Source: Platerodrilus igneus
Lineage: Eukaryota > Arthropoda > Insecta > Coleoptera > Lycidae
Reading direction: 5' to 3'
Assembly (NCBI GenBank): GCA_036346225.1
Contig: JARFIW010001739.1
Location: forward strand, 12,689,001-12,753,000
DNA: 64,000 nt
Below are positions 1-11,555 of this stretch, piece by piece. The position numbers and the translations under genes were made by a program. The notes below the pieces were generated by a model. It saw only the letters and a program-made list of their open reading frames with translations. It did no database searches and was not told the origin of the DNA. Every line of letters begins with the position of its first letter. The first letter of the stretch is position 1.

Positions 1-123
1 TTATAATGCCAGAATTAGAATCTTTTGACATTTCTGAGTAAAAAAGTCACTCTTGTTTGAAGTCGATATCTGTAGCCGTTTTCGAGTTAATTGGGGCGAA
101 GCATTCAGGATGCCCTATGATAC
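1..123. repeat. Left terminal inverted repeat
   Basis: This is the reverse complement of 1608-1730, with two mismatches seen in 123 positions (near 98 and 87). The outer 60 bases match exactly. The repeat may extend left of the window. Confidence 0.9.
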
Positions 124-500
124 ATACCTTATCCGTTTAGGTTTAATATGAACTTCCCATATGTATAGGAATAAACCTAATAAACATATGCCTTCAATAT
201 CTCTGTAACAACTTGGCATATGTAGAAACTATACATATGTCTCAAATTAATCAATGTATTTCTTAGATGTTGAAGACTAAAGCTAAATGTCAAACTCCGA
301 TGTTAATCAAATAGCCTTGGATATTAGAAGCTCAACATTATAACAGTTGCATATCGCTTATTTGTTTGTCAGGTGATTATGTATCTACTATGTACTACCT
401 TTGTTATGTTTAAACACTGTGTAAGTTACTAATATGTGTTACTAGTTCTGTTAGTTTTTGTGTAAATTGGTACTTTGAAGACACTTTAATTTGTTATATC

Positions 501-1553
501 ATGGGAGACACCACAAACTTGTTCACATTTGCAGAACAAACAGACATGCTGTTAGTTTATGGTGAAGTACAGAGAAATGGCGCTGCTGCAGTTCGCAGAT
601 ACCAAGAACAATTTCCAACTAGAAGGATACCAAATCCTAAAACATTTCAATCCATTGAAACGCGTCTTAGGGAAACTGGCACGCTAAAACCTACACGAGT
701 AAATGTTGGTCGACAAAGATTTCGACGAGATGTAAATGTTCAAGCACAAATACTCGATGCTGTTCAGTTATCTCCTAGTACTAGCACCAGAAGATTGTCT
801 CTTCGCTTTGGTGTTTCATCTGCAAGCGTTTGGCGAACATTGCACGAGCAGCAACTGTATCCATTTCACGTGACATCTGTGCAAGATTTATTACCGCAAG
901 ATTACATGAAACGAACCAATTTTTCGCAGTGGTTAATTCGAAAATGCACACGACATTGTAACTTCTTGACCCGCTTGCTAGTGACTGATGAATCTACCTT
1001 ACCAAGAAATGGAATTATCAATTTTTGCAATACCCATACTTGAGATGAAGAAAATCCCATACCACTGTCACAAATCATTATCAGCATACATTTTCCTTAA
1101 ATGTCTGGTGTGGACTTCTTGGTAACAATCTCATCGGTCCCTTCTTTTTACCACGAAAACTTTCAGGAGTGTTTTATTTGAATTTTCTGCAAAATAATCT
1201 TTATGAGCTGTTAGAAGATATTCTAATTCCCGATAGATGTGGGATTTGGTTTATTCATGACTGTGGCCCAGCCCACTTCTCTCATATTGTCACTGACTAT
1301 TTAAACGCGGAATATGGTAACCGATGGATTGGCCGAAATGGACCGTTACATTATTTTGTTTGGGGGTTGGATGAAGACTATAGTTTATTCTAAATCTATC
1401 TACACGCAAGAGGAGTTAAAGAATCGGATCGTGGAGGCTGCTGATACTATTAAGAATCGTCCTGATGTTATAAGACTTGCCAGAGAGCAATGGATTCGCC
1501 GTGCTGGATGCTGCATACAACAAAATGGTGGGCATTTTGAACAGTTACTTTAA
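501..1553 (+). pseudogene. Transposase pseudogene, DUF4817/Tc1-mariner type
   Basis: The first open segment (501-1043) carries the DUF4817-like start (FTFAEQTDMLLVYGEVQRNG) and a helix-turn-helix region (TRRLSLRFGVSSASVWRTL). It ends at an in-frame TGA at 1041-1043, where relatives have tryptophan. The first catalytic Asp is in VTDES, about residue 163. The frame resumes near 1110 (LNVWCGLLGNNLIGPFF). The second Asp is in FIHDCGPAH at about 1259. Near 1350 a deletion removes the PPRSPDLNPLDF-type block that holds the third acidic residue, and shifts the frame. The C terminus (WMKTIVYS to CIQQNGGHFEQLL) is in another frame and ends at 1551-1553. The protein cannot be catalytic. The family assignment rests on remembered family motifs. 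Confidence 0.85.
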
Positions 1554-1607
1554 ATGTTTAATTGTAATAAATATTTTCAACTCTCAACATCTATGTAGGT
1601 ATGTAAA

Positions 1608-1730
1608 GTATCATAGGGCATCCTGAATGCTTCACCCCAATTAACTCAAAAACGGCTACAGATATCGACTTCAAACAAGAGTGACTTTTTTACTCAGAAA
1701 TGTCAAAAGATTCTAATTCTGGCATTATAA
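1608..1730. repeat. Right terminal inverted repeat
   Basis: This is the mirror copy of 1-123. Inward of the repeat the two sides diverge immediately after the GATAC shared at the inner end. Outside it the sequence continues as AT-rich DNA with no obvious duplicated target beyond TA. Confidence 0.9.
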
Positions 1731-2984
1731 TTTATAAAAGCTTACACACAAAAAAATTACAGAGTTAAACGTGATTCCCCCCCGAATGGGACGCTTCTGA
1801 TCTTATTATCGAAAAATGGATAAGCCTATCTTATTTGGCATAAAAACATGGGTAGGCAACAAAAATCTGAATAAAATATCTTTTGTGGTCCTTCAGATAA
1901 TTAAAAGAACTCAATTTCACCTATCCCCCTTAAAGGGGTTATAACTCCATAGGGGTAAATTTTAGGGCATACGTTTATTAGAAGTTTTATGTTTATTTTG
2001 TGCTAAAAACACTCCCTTAAAATAGTGCCGTGCAATTTTGAAACACCTTGTATAATCATTTTAATAACATTTTGATTCGAGCTTTTTAATACTGAACACA
2101 AATTAGGTTGATAAATCATTAATTACAAATCAGCATTCCTTTAAGGTAATATGAATTGTAAAGAGAAATTACAGGCTTTCCCTTTTCCGGCTTAATAATG
2201 AAAGAATCCTTTGAAAGTTTTTAGCAGAGTATTTGATGCATGAAAACGCAATCGTAATGAACAGTTTATTTCAAAGTTTGTCTTTTCTAACGTATCTTCC
2301 TAAAACTATCACATTATATATTTATACAAAGAACAAAACAGCACCATTGCTGTTGGGACGTATACGTGTGTGTCTTAAATATGTTCTAAGCTCTTTGTTC
2401 TCCGCGCACGTCCAGATCTCGTAATACTTTCTAGTGGTGCGGCCTTTCTTTGTGAAACCCCAAGTCCAGAGCTAAATGCAATGCCTTTACGTTGTGCCTC
2501 GGAAAAGTGCCCTTTGAAACTGCTCGAAACCATATAATAGAGTTTTGATACTACACAGAATTGAGTACGTAACAAGCAAAAGTTGGAACTCTTTTACAAA
2601 ATCAGAAAAGTCACGTAGAATAGACCTGATGAGAATTTAAAGCTAACCAACAATATTACGTCAAACTGAACGGAAGAAATTGTAAAGATCGTTATGTTAA
2701 AAAGCCGTAAATTCGCATTGGCCATCCTGGTCCAATTCTTTCCTACATAAGAAGCCAACAAGCGGTATGCGGTATTTTTGTGTTATAGCTGTTCACCTAC
2801 TGAAATGTAATTAAATATAGAATTCTAAAACAAGTCTACAGCAGCATATCGAAGAGATGCGCAATACATTTAACAATCTTTTGAACCAAATCACTTACCG
2901 CTTTTACTTATAAATCGATTCAACAAATGTGAAAATCGATTTTATTTTAAGCTCGTCGTTTACATTAGTTATAACTTCAAGAGC
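1731..2984. other. AT-rich stretch without a recognisable gene
   Basis: No coding frame here resembles a known protein. The segment at 2031-2053 reads GCAATTTTGAAACACCTTGT, the reverse complement of the ACAAGGTGTTTCAAAATTG-type end common on arthropod transposons. It may mark the edge of a decayed element lying between 1731 and 2053. A minus-strand frame at 2375-2575 was considered and set aside. Confidence 0.5.
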
Positions 2985-3610
2985 CCGTTACGGTAATGAA
3001 TTTTGGCATCGGATAATAACTACTGACGAAACCTTGATTCCCTACTTCAATCCTAAGACTAAAAGTTAAGCCAAAGATTGGCGTAAACCCGGAGAAGGAC
3101 CATGTCTTAAGGCGCGTGCAATTCCGTCTGTTGGAAAGGAATGATTACTGTATTCTGGGATTGCGAATGGATTATTTTATGGATTATCTGTCGAAAGGTA
3201 ATACAATTAATGTAGAATATATTCGAATTTATTATCCCGATCACTACGACAGACACTTATCAAAAAACGGCCTGGAAAGTTACACAAACATCCGTTATTG
3301 CAATAAGACAATGCTAGACTTTACACCGCAAGATAAACTAAGAATGTTTTGAATGATTTGCGATGGGAATTGCTTCCGCATCCATCTTACTCACCAGATC
3401 TTGCATCCAGTGATTATCATCTGTTTCAAGAACTGAAAAAACTTTTGCGTGGTATTCGGTTTGAGTGTTTATATAACGTAAAACGTGTCATACATAGATG
3501 GATTTAGGAGACACCACAAAAGTACTTTGAGGATTGTTATTATCGTTGGAAGAAATGTATTCAGTTAAATGGAGATTGTATTGGAAAACGAGATTATAAT
3601 ATTAATTGAA
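2985..3610 (+). pseudogene. mariner transposase remnant (D,D34D type)
   Basis: Broken frames read as the catalytic half of a mariner transposase. FWHRIITTDETLI with PYFNPKTK carries the first catalytic Asp at about 3025. A frame-shifted FWDCEWI block follows. PQDKLR at about 3325 stands where HQDNARP normally holds the second Asp. LRWELLPHPSYSPDLASSDY, at about 3360-3415, holds the third. The end of the protein is recognisable as YFEDCYYRWKKCIQLNGDCI near 3530-3590. At least three frame changes and several stops are present, and the N-terminal DNA-binding half was not recognised upstream. The spacing and the PDLA.SDY motif indicate the mariner family proper rather than Tc1. Confidence 0.8.
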
Positions 3611-3693
3611 ATTGACCAAATAAAAAAATTATAGCTAAATTCTCAGAACTTTGGAAACATTCCTTATGTGTATACATATATGTTATATATTAA

Positions 3694-3700
<7 letters not shown>

Positions 3701-3735
<35 letters not shown>
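3701..3735. repeat. (TA)n microsatellite
   Basis: An alternating AT tract, with imperfect AT-rich lead-in from about 3671. It directly abuts the LTR-like end of the unit at 3737. Two other copies of that unit also end in TA tracts at the same point (36408 and 48129). Confidence 0.9.
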
Positions 3736-3738
<3 letters not shown>

Positions 3739-4842
3739 CTCATATTTAGACCAGGGTAGAAAATTAAATAATCACATCAAATAATTTTAATCACCGTGTA
3801 TAATGAATATTATTAGATAATACGCGTTATTAAAACCGTGAAGCATAAAAATTTATTAGTTTCATTAAACATAAGAGATTTAAATCATGTACAAGACGCT
3901 TTATATCAAAAGAAGCAGTATTAAAAGCTCTGCGTGTAATGTAATTATTCCTAAACAAATGGAAATTACGTGCAAAATTTATATTAATTAACCCTATTTT
4001 AAGTAACCGGTAGTAAAACAAAGTGTACACATAATAATTAATATTTAACTTGTATTCGCTAAAATGAAAGGATAGAAGTCAATTTTAATTGAAGTTAATT
4101 GAATCGTTAGTAACAGATAATATCTATAGAAACTTGTAAAAACCCAATAAAATGCAAATCCTAGAAGTGTTAGTTAGAAGTAGGATGTTTAAACACACCT
4201 GCGTATTTTAAAAGGCAATTTCAGTTTAATTTGTTTAGATAAACATGTCGATTCTAAGGATATTGGAAACGGTCAGATGCTTTAGCACGAAATACAAAAC
4301 AGGGTTTATTTAAAAAGCTCTGAGAATTAATATTATATTGAACACCTGCGTAGTTTAAATATCACGTACGGCGAAAATTGTGTAGATAACAAATGGTTTC
4401 AAAAAATCTTGGAGTAACCGGGGCTTAATATTCACGAGAATGTGCGATACGGGGTTATTAAACCCAGATAGTCCACATGGACTAAAATATAATCGATAAT
4501 AAAGAATATCAATTTGCACCAATACGAACAGGTTAGAAAAGGAAAGAGAAAATACATCAAGCAAAGACACATATAGTAAAAGGCGTGATTTAAGCAACGT
4601 CACGAGGGTCACAATTGGTTGAAAATAGGATGCAAATATCAGAAGTAGAAACAACAATTTCTGTACAAAATTAATTAGTTTTTCTTGGACATGTTTGCGT
4701 GCCGTGTGTGAATTTCTGAGTTTTAAATGGGGCGAGTGAAAATTCGTAAAACCGACGCGCGAGCGACGGACTGGGAACATGGCATGAGAAATTCTTTAGA
4801 ATTACCCGTTTTGGGGAACAGACCGACAGACAGGCTTTTTGC

Positions 4843-4850
4843 TATATATA
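4843..4850 (+). promoter_or_regulatory. Possible TATA box of the family 1 LTR
   Basis: TATATATA lies inside the LTR and upstream of the leader. It is kept at the matching position in the reverse copies near 35453-35460 and 47174-47181. A diverged relative has TATAAATA near 8406. Function is inferred from position and conservation only. Confidence 0.3.
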
Positions 4851-5937
4851 CCGGTGGTAATATGAATTTCGGCCTCTTAGACTTTTGACTATTCGATGCG
4901 TTAAAAGCTCTTACATCCGCGACTTGATTCAAGATGTTAAACAGTGCATTTTAGTTTGATAAAATAATTTAAAATTTTGCTCGTATATTTTAGTGATTCA
5001 AAATAGTTTGTTATTTACGTGCTAACATGAATGTACTTCAGTGCACTTAGATACAAGGTAATAAAATTTAGTATCACTGTACCAATTAGCAAAATTTACA
5101 ACGACAAATGTATACACAAAAGTAGGCAGTTTTGGCGTATATTGGTGAAAGACGCATGAATTTCTTTGCTATTTTTCGGGGGTGTTAATAATTAAATGGT
5201 TCAAATACGTGTCTGGATCCACGAAACAAGGGTCAGATATACACAGATGAGTTCCGGAAAAGCCCAGAAACAACTTTAAATAAATGGTGATGGAGAAAAT
5301 TTTAAAAGCGTTGAGAATTAGAAGCCGTAAATATAATCCTGTTGGAATGGTGTGATTAACTAAAGGGACGATGTACATTGAAGCTACGAGGACAGTAACC
5401 TTCAGGTAAATTATACTATTTTGTTTGACATTTTTGTGTGGGTTGAATAACTTTATAATTGATTTACTTTAAATGGACATTAGTGAAATTGTACTAACCA
5501 TAAAATTTTAATTTTAAGATGAAATTTGCTTGTTTAAGTAGAAAGGGTATTTAGTATTGATGTTCTGAATTATGATGAAACTTTGGGTATGTCTTTGAGC
5601 TCAATTAGACGAACCTGGTTAATTAACGTAAAGGGTGGTAATGCTCCTTTATACTCAGACTCCGGTCTGCTTATATTGTTATATTAATTAGTAGGCATCC
5701 AACAAGGACTTTAATTCTGGATGCACATTAAAATGATAATAAAATTAATCTTGAAATTCTTTTTAAAACTGAATTTTATGCTGAAATTTAATTTGAAAAT
5801 TTAATGTATTCTGAATATTGATGTAAATAGAGTTAACGTTGATGTTTGTGGTAGGAATGTGTTGTTTAATTTTATGAATGAGGAGGTTTATAAAATTAGG
5901 TGAGCAGCCGAGGCGAAAACAGGATCACAGCAGTTTA

Positions 5938-5958
5938 TGACGCCCAATCGGTGGGACT
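5938..5958 (+). promoter_or_regulatory. Primer-binding-site-like sequence (tRNA-Lys type)
   Basis: TGACGCCCAATCGGTGGGACT resembles the tRNA-Lys(CUU) complement TGGCGCCCAACGTGGGGC with several mismatches. It follows GGATCACAGCAG, the spacer motif also seen before other such sites, and lies at the downstream end of the family 1 LTR. It matches 34354-34374 and 46033-46053 on the other strand. Confidence 0.55.
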
Positions 5959-6008
5959 AGAATTTTTTTGTTGAAAGGACCCAGTTCCCGCATTCAAAGG
6001 AGTATATC

Positions 6009-6014
<6 letters not shown>

Positions 6015-6040
<26 letters not shown>

Positions 6041-6041
6041 T
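6015..6041. repeat. (TA)n microsatellite at leader end
   Basis: An alternating AT tract flanked on the left by CACAACAATAT and on the right by ATATTGTTATG, a short inverted pair like those at other unit boundaries. Confidence 0.9.
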
Positions 6042-9000
6042 GTTATGTTATGTAATGTTCTATATAATATCCAAGGTTAGATGCACTTATTTAATACTCA
6101 TATTCATGAAATATCTAATTTAAAACTAATGATAAACAAGATCGTACAAAATTTAATTACTGAATTAATATCGAATGCTATTTCAGTGTGATAGAGCTTT
6201 TTGAGATTTCAAATAGGTGTTTATTTAATTTAATTTATAAAAATCAAACGTAATTCCATTTGAGGAAGCTTCTGTGGATTGTATCAAATGTATGTTCACT
6301 TTTTGAATGGACACTACTGTTAAGAGTAAGACATACCACAATATCTAAAAAATTAAGTCATTTAGCATGTTTTAGAAGAAATAAGTAGTTATAGGATGTA
6401 AAAATAATGTTTGTTTAATGTATGTTTGCTATATGTATTGTTTACTATAAGTAATAGGTACCATAATATCTAAAACAGAATCATTTAGTATGTGATGTTA
6501 GAAAATAATTGTAAGTTAAAGGAAATATTGAAAACAAAATGTAACCAATAGAAATAGAACCAAGTGATCAGAATAAAATGTTTTGGAAGAGTTATTAGAG
6601 ATGTTTATAAATAATTGATCAAGGAGTGTAACTTTATTAAGTTTATAGATATAGTAGGCAAATGTAAAATTTTTAAAAGATCTCCTAGGTGATAAGGATA
6701 TAAATAAATAGGCTTATAAAACTTGTAATATAAAGAATAGATGTGTTTTACCTGCTCTCGTGTTTTATTCAAGTATTAAGAGCTGAAGCTAGTTGAAAGT
6801 GTAATTTTGAAGTTAAAAGAGTTTGTGCAACGGGTAGTAAATTTAAAAGGTTTATACAACCATTAGAAGCACAGAAGATTATTTGTTCTTCAAGTGAAAT
6901 ATATTTGGCTTCCAAGCTGATGTGAATTGAGGTGAATGTGAATTGATAGTTTGAACGAGTCCTAGTTAGATCGCCGATTCTGAGTATCATTTTTCATTAT
7001 AACATCCTTTTAGTATTTCTAAAGCCTGAAATTAAAGCGTGAAATTTTAAATACAACATATTAAAACTTAATTTAACAGGTATTGGGTACATCCAAGTTT
7101 TGGTGGTCTGTATGCAGTCAAGGGTCCATTCTTGTAAACACAGGCGGACTTCAGTGGAATTATACAGGTATAAAATAAAGTAGTTTTTATAATTGTAACA
7201 CCTAAAAAGCTGTGGTATTCATTGAAATCTAAAATTTTTATCAAACGTTAAGCATTCTAAACCTTGTTTACTGTCTGAATAAAATTGATAGTAAAGATCA
7301 CACCCAGTTTTAGAGCAAGTATATTAAAAAATAACTAGAGGGTGCTGTATCTGGCAGTGGTTAAAATATAGGCATACAGTTTTGTACCCACACTGTTTGT
7401 TTATTATTATTTAAATTCATTAAAACCTGAGATAAGTTTCAATAAGCCGTGGCATATTATTGGTTCACAATCAAGTTTACTTTTATCCATTTATTAAATC
7501 AATATAACAAAGAACAGGCCAAAATATAAATACAGATAAATATTAAGGAAACGTAGCAGACACGAGATATATATTAATATATAAATTGTAGTGGTTTTAA
7601 AAAGTTGAAAGTAAATATAAACAAAGCAATTTCAAACACCCTGTATAGAGGAAACAACCAGAAATTACGTGCGAAATGTATTTTATTTAGTCCATGTTTA
7701 AGTAACAAGTATTAACAAAATTTTACAAATGATTAAAATTTAGTAGGTTTGCAAAGAAAATAAATTATAGAAGCTAATACAATTAATTTATTAATTTAAT
7801 TGAGTTTAATTGAACGGTTATTTACGTATAATGTGCATAAAAGCATGAAAAATCGATAATACCAAGGTGAAACGCGTTGCTAACACATAAACAGCCGTTA
7901 AATATATCGGTTGGGTTGAAATACCATGAAAAGAAGTTCCTAGAAATGTTGTGTTAAAACGTCGGTTAATTAAACACCTGCGTGTTTTCTAAATGTCAGG
8001 TTCCCTTTATTTGTATAGATAACAAACAAGTTCAAAGAATATTGGTAAACAACAGTCGCAAAAGCACGTATTTTAGGGTCCACATGGAGTTTTAGAACGC
8101 GGACAGGAATATCGATTCTCTACCACTCAAACAAGGTTAGAAGAAAACATATGATATGCATAAGCAAGGGATAGCGTTAATACAGGCGGGGTTTCAAGAC
8201 GTCATCGAATATCTTATTGGTTTATGTGGTTAGTAGTCTAGCAGACAAACACGCGAAGATTGAATGTTAATTTTCGGAAAATATCGTAAAGTCGCACTAA
8301 ATTTCGAGGATTTCGAAAACGGTTGAAACAAAATTTTAAGAACGTGTTTTTTTAAATTAGATTTTTCACGGTAAGAGTGGCCAGGAGGTTACGGTCGAAT
8401 TGTATAAATACTCAATGAATTAGCACGGCTCGCTCTCTTTTAACTTCGTTCGAATAGTATTTACATCGCTTCAAATACGAGTTTGTAAGTATAAATAATT
8501 TTAAATTAAATAATACAGTGTTGGCCTCATAATTTGATGCGCGAATATGTGGCGAGTCTAAATTTTAATTTGAGGTGCAACATTTTTATTTAAACAAGCT
8601 CGTGAAGTGACGTGAAATAACGTACATTTAAATTAAATTGAACGAAAGTACGCATGTATGAAAGAAGTGTAATTAATTTGGATTTGGAATTGGGTACACT
8701 GGAAAGCAGTGCAAGCAACACAACTTAAATGGGGTTCTTCTACAACTAGCTAAAAGCGGCCATCAGAGCAGAGCGAAGCAACTATACGGCATCGTCAACG
8801 GAACAGCGAACCTCTAGAAATTCCAGGTAACGCTTTAAAGGTATTGTTGTTATAAACTAAGAAACTATGAAAATTGGGTGACGTGTGAGAGTGAATTTTA
8901 AAGGTATTGTGCATTATTTTGCGTATTGAAAATAATACGTATAACTAACTGTATTATGGTATTTAAATAGAAATCTAAAGGTGTACATAAAGCTTATTAA

Positions 9001-9059
9001 CGTTCCATTATAGCCTTTTTCTAATTATGGGATTTTATTTAACGAGAATTTCCAATAAT

Positions 9060-9310
9060 CGAATAGAACCCACGGCAAGTTCTGATGGAAAATGGACCAA
9101 AGTTGTGGAAATCTCAAAGGCAAAGCGGCTAGTCAAACTATATGCTCTGGGTGGAACATGAGCTGTGGGTCGGGGTTGGATTGCGACCAAAAATATGAAG
9201 AATAAGGCGCCACCGTATTTTTCTATACAGAGAAGACCTTACTTAGGTCCCTTGTACAAGGCTAATGCGGAAACCTTTATTCTATAACCGCTATACAGTT
9301 TATTAAAGAC
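9060..9310 (+). repeat. Dispersed repeat shared with 31190-31480 (inverted)
   Basis: GGCGCCACCGTATTTTTCTA and AATGCGGAAACCTT occur here and, in reverse complement and the same order, at 31190-31480. Weaker similarity continues to the right (ACCTGTGAACA near 9375 against 31100), so the full element is longer. No coding potential or family was recognised. Confidence 0.55.
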
Positions 9311-10428
9311 AACATAATCCCTAAAGTTTCTTACCTTATGGCTCGACCTTGACCTTAGTAATTCACTGCTACACCTGTGAACAGATTAAACAAAGAATAG
9401 CACTGTTTGTGCATTTATACTCAAAATTTTAAAATTCAAATGGAATCAACTTTCATTCATCTTAATTAAAAAGAATAGTCTTGTTCAAAAATAAAAATCT
9501 ATTCCTCTAGTATTCAAATATGTGCTTTTTTTTACAAAATATCCTTTTTTTATTATTTTTTGATTAATTTAATTTGTGAAAATTATTTACAAAGGCACTG
9601 GATAAAGTCAGTACCAATCAAGTTAAATGTGGTTATTTCTGTAAGAAATAACTAGCCAATGTTTATTAACAAATTGATAAAGCATAAAGTTGCTTTCTAA
9701 ACTGTTACTTACTGATAACAAAAATGTTAGTTTGGGTAGATCTACCATAACCTTACAATGCATAATTCCAAATAGTTATTAATGAAATAGCAAACATAGA
9801 AGTTTAATTTCTAATTTTTTTTTTAAATAGAAGAATTTACTTTCTCTAACACGTAATGACATCTTCCGTAGTTTTAGTGAATTAATAAAAGAATTAGAAA
9901 TGTAAAAGTTACAGATTCCTATTGCTTAATATTGGAAAATATATTTGTGGTCTGTCCTTGACCTATTTTGAAGTTTAAATAACTTGATTAAACAAAACAA
10001 TTATCTAATTACTATGTCCATAGTTCAGCTAACATACGAAAACAATTTCTACATACCAGAACTCCGTCTGACTGAAAAATACCTGCTAGGAAGCTTACGT
10101 CAGCATTGAAATAAGGAAATCTCCAATTTAGAACAAATAACTTTTCTGCTTACTGAAACTCCACATTACTCGCCATCCATTTTGAGTAATTAAATTTCGC
10201 CAGATCCACACTATGAACAAAGCGTAAACTCCTATATTTTCTTCTTGCTTTTAATCAAAAATAACGTTAAACCAGTCTCCTGATTACCAATCTGCATGTT
10301 AATTTAAAGTTGCTTTATGTATAAATTAAACCACAAAAATTATCAAACGTTGCATGTTAATTTAAATTGAATACTATATGTAAAATTGCATGTTATATAT
10401 AAAGTTGCACTGAAAATCTTTACTTAAT

Positions 10429-10749
10429 ATGGTTACAGAATCAAATTTTACTTACTGTTACCACGGCTCTTCAACCAAAAAATTTCACGTCATCTACGAG
10501 CTGTTCCAACAAGTGGACAATCAAAAGTGCCTTTCGGAGATGACATTCTCTCCTAAGAACAACTTAAACCGCACGTGCTTCCAACATGAAGAAACTGCAA
10601 AAAACCATTGTCCTCGGATTCAAGGAACAATTCGACTTGCTTTCACCACAGCTGTCTTGGAAGTGTCGGGGTCAAGCGAGTTACTGCCTGGCAACAAGAT
10701 TACTTCACAATTTCTTAATAGATGGAGCTCTAGGAATGATACTAAATGA
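10429..10749 (+). CDS. Unrecognised reading frame, 106 codons
   Basis: A stop-free ATG frame lies in a stretch visibly richer in G+C than its surroundings. A second long frame (10586-10795) overlaps it in another phase, so which frame was ever coding, if either, is unclear. I recognise no domain, signal peptide or motif. It lies inside decayed repeat DNA, between a diverged LTR and its leader, and has no visible promoter or splice partner. It is listed because the composition change is real. A transposon remnant or chance is more likely than a gene. Confidence 0.12.
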   Translation: MVTESNFTYCYHGSSTKKFHVIYELFQQVDNQKCLSEMTFSPKNNLNRTCFQHEETAKNHCPRIQGTIRLAFTTAVLEVSGSSELLPGNKITSQFLNRWSSRNDTK

Positions 10750-11501
10750 AAACTTTATTTTGTCACCGTGGAAATTAAATTTTAATTTGAATTGAATGCT
10801 AATATTTTATTGGGCAATAGGTAATATTTAATTAGTGGATTGTGTTTGAAGTTTATTATTAAATAAATAGATTAATTATATGAACACATCTAGATAGGAA
10901 ATAAAATCGTTACACCATCAGTAATTTAAAATTTTTATTGTGACGAGTACATGGGTTTTTTTGGTTTGCAGTCAGCGTATGCAAGATAAAAAGCATACAT
11001 TATTCATTATTAACTGGGTTATCATAAGCTCACCATACTCCAGAGTTTACGTAAATTTAAAATAAATTATAAAGAAAGAATGAGAAATAACATATTATTC
11101 AGGGCCCATTTACTCCGGGTACATTCTATGTGTTTGATAATTTAAATTAAAATACAGTACATTACAAAATAGGATTTATTGAGGTGTAACTTGATCACTG
11201 AAATGAGGATAATATTGAATTTTATTTCTAAATAGTGATAAATAAAGATTGTATGATTGTTGTATTTTGTGGTTTTATTGATAGTGTGCGTGAACGATGC
11301 AAAGCATAATAGTGAATCTAGGTATTCAAGAGGAGACCAACTGAGCTAGCCTGGGAACTGAAGAAGAATTAAGGTGAAAAAGGTGAAGAAGAGAGAGGAA
11401 CGTGCAAGAAATTTTTTTTTTAATTTTTTTATTTTTGGTGAAATTTTCGATTTTTGTATAAATTAATTTCCGAATCTACTGAGATTCCTGAGGTTCCACG
11501 G

Positions 11502-11502
<1 letters not shown>

Positions 11503-11553
<51 letters not shown>
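11503..11553. repeat. (TA)n microsatellite between leader and LINE tail
   Basis: About 25 TA units. On the left is the end of a forward leader (GAGGTTCCACGGCAA). On the right is the LINE 3' end, which on the minus strand finishes with ATGATGATGATA. Confidence 0.95.

Positions 11554-11555
<2 letters not shown>

Larger units (their letters stand above)
1..1730 (+). mobile_element. Tc1/mariner-like DNA transposon, DUF4817 type, inactive
   Basis: The element is bounded by inverted repeats at 1-123 and 1608-1730 and holds one broken transposase at 501-1553. The right edge is sharp: the inverted repeat stops at 1730. The left edge coincides with the window start, so the target-site duplication cannot be checked. 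The transposase opens with the N-terminal region annotated as DUF4817 in insect Tc1/mariner-like proteins, followed by a DDE-type catalytic region. The element is about 1.7 kb, a usual size for a one-gene IS630-Tc1-mariner transposon, but the inverted repeats are long for that group. Confidence 0.85.
3737..6014 (+). repeat. LTR-plus-leader unit, family 1, copy 1
   Basis: A roughly 2.2-kb repeat recurring in reverse complement at 34299-36408 and 45974-48128 with high similarity across its length. Shared landmarks are ATTTAGACCAGGGTAGAAAA at the outer end, a TATATATA box near 4843, and a leader containing TGACGCCCAATCGG at 5938. No conserved coding frame exists: frames on the antisense strand that match between copies 1 and 3 are disrupted in copy 2. 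The unit is read as a long Gypsy-type LTR followed by its leader, cut off just past the primer-binding-like site at a TA tract. The orientation comes from that site. It could instead be a non-autonomous element of its own. Confidence 0.75.
6042..11502 (+). repeat. Degenerate LTR-plus-leader region, family 1 relatives
   Basis: The segment 7600-8870 is a diverged copy of the family 1 LTR; GAAATTACGTGC, AACACCTGCGT, GTCCACATGGA and a TATA box near 8406 keep their order. The end (about 10980-11502) matches the reverse complement of the unit at 32168-34252, for example ACTGGGTTATCATAAGCTCA near 11013, GGGCCCATTTACTCC near 11103, and a CTGAGGTTCCACGGCA end next to the TA tract. 6290-6500 holds two poor tandem copies containing ATATCTAAAA. 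The middle contains the shared repeat at 9060-9310. No gene is recognised. Internal boundaries are uncertain. Confidence 0.55.

Noticed and set aside
2375..2575. Minus-strand 66-codon frame with a GVSQRKAA text suggesting a transposase helix-turn-helix
   Set aside because: The match is a few residues only, with no further transposase motifs on either side.
4355..4780. 141-codon antisense frame with hydrophobic content, also present at 47363-47665
   Set aside because: It is shared only because the DNA repeat is shared. It runs antisense to the LTR, and copy 2 (34299-36408) breaks it with indels, so there is no sign of protein-level conservation.
5169..5378. 69-codon frame almost identical at 46650-46859
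   Set aside because: The same reason: it lies inside the family 1 LTR, antisense, and carries no recognisable domain.
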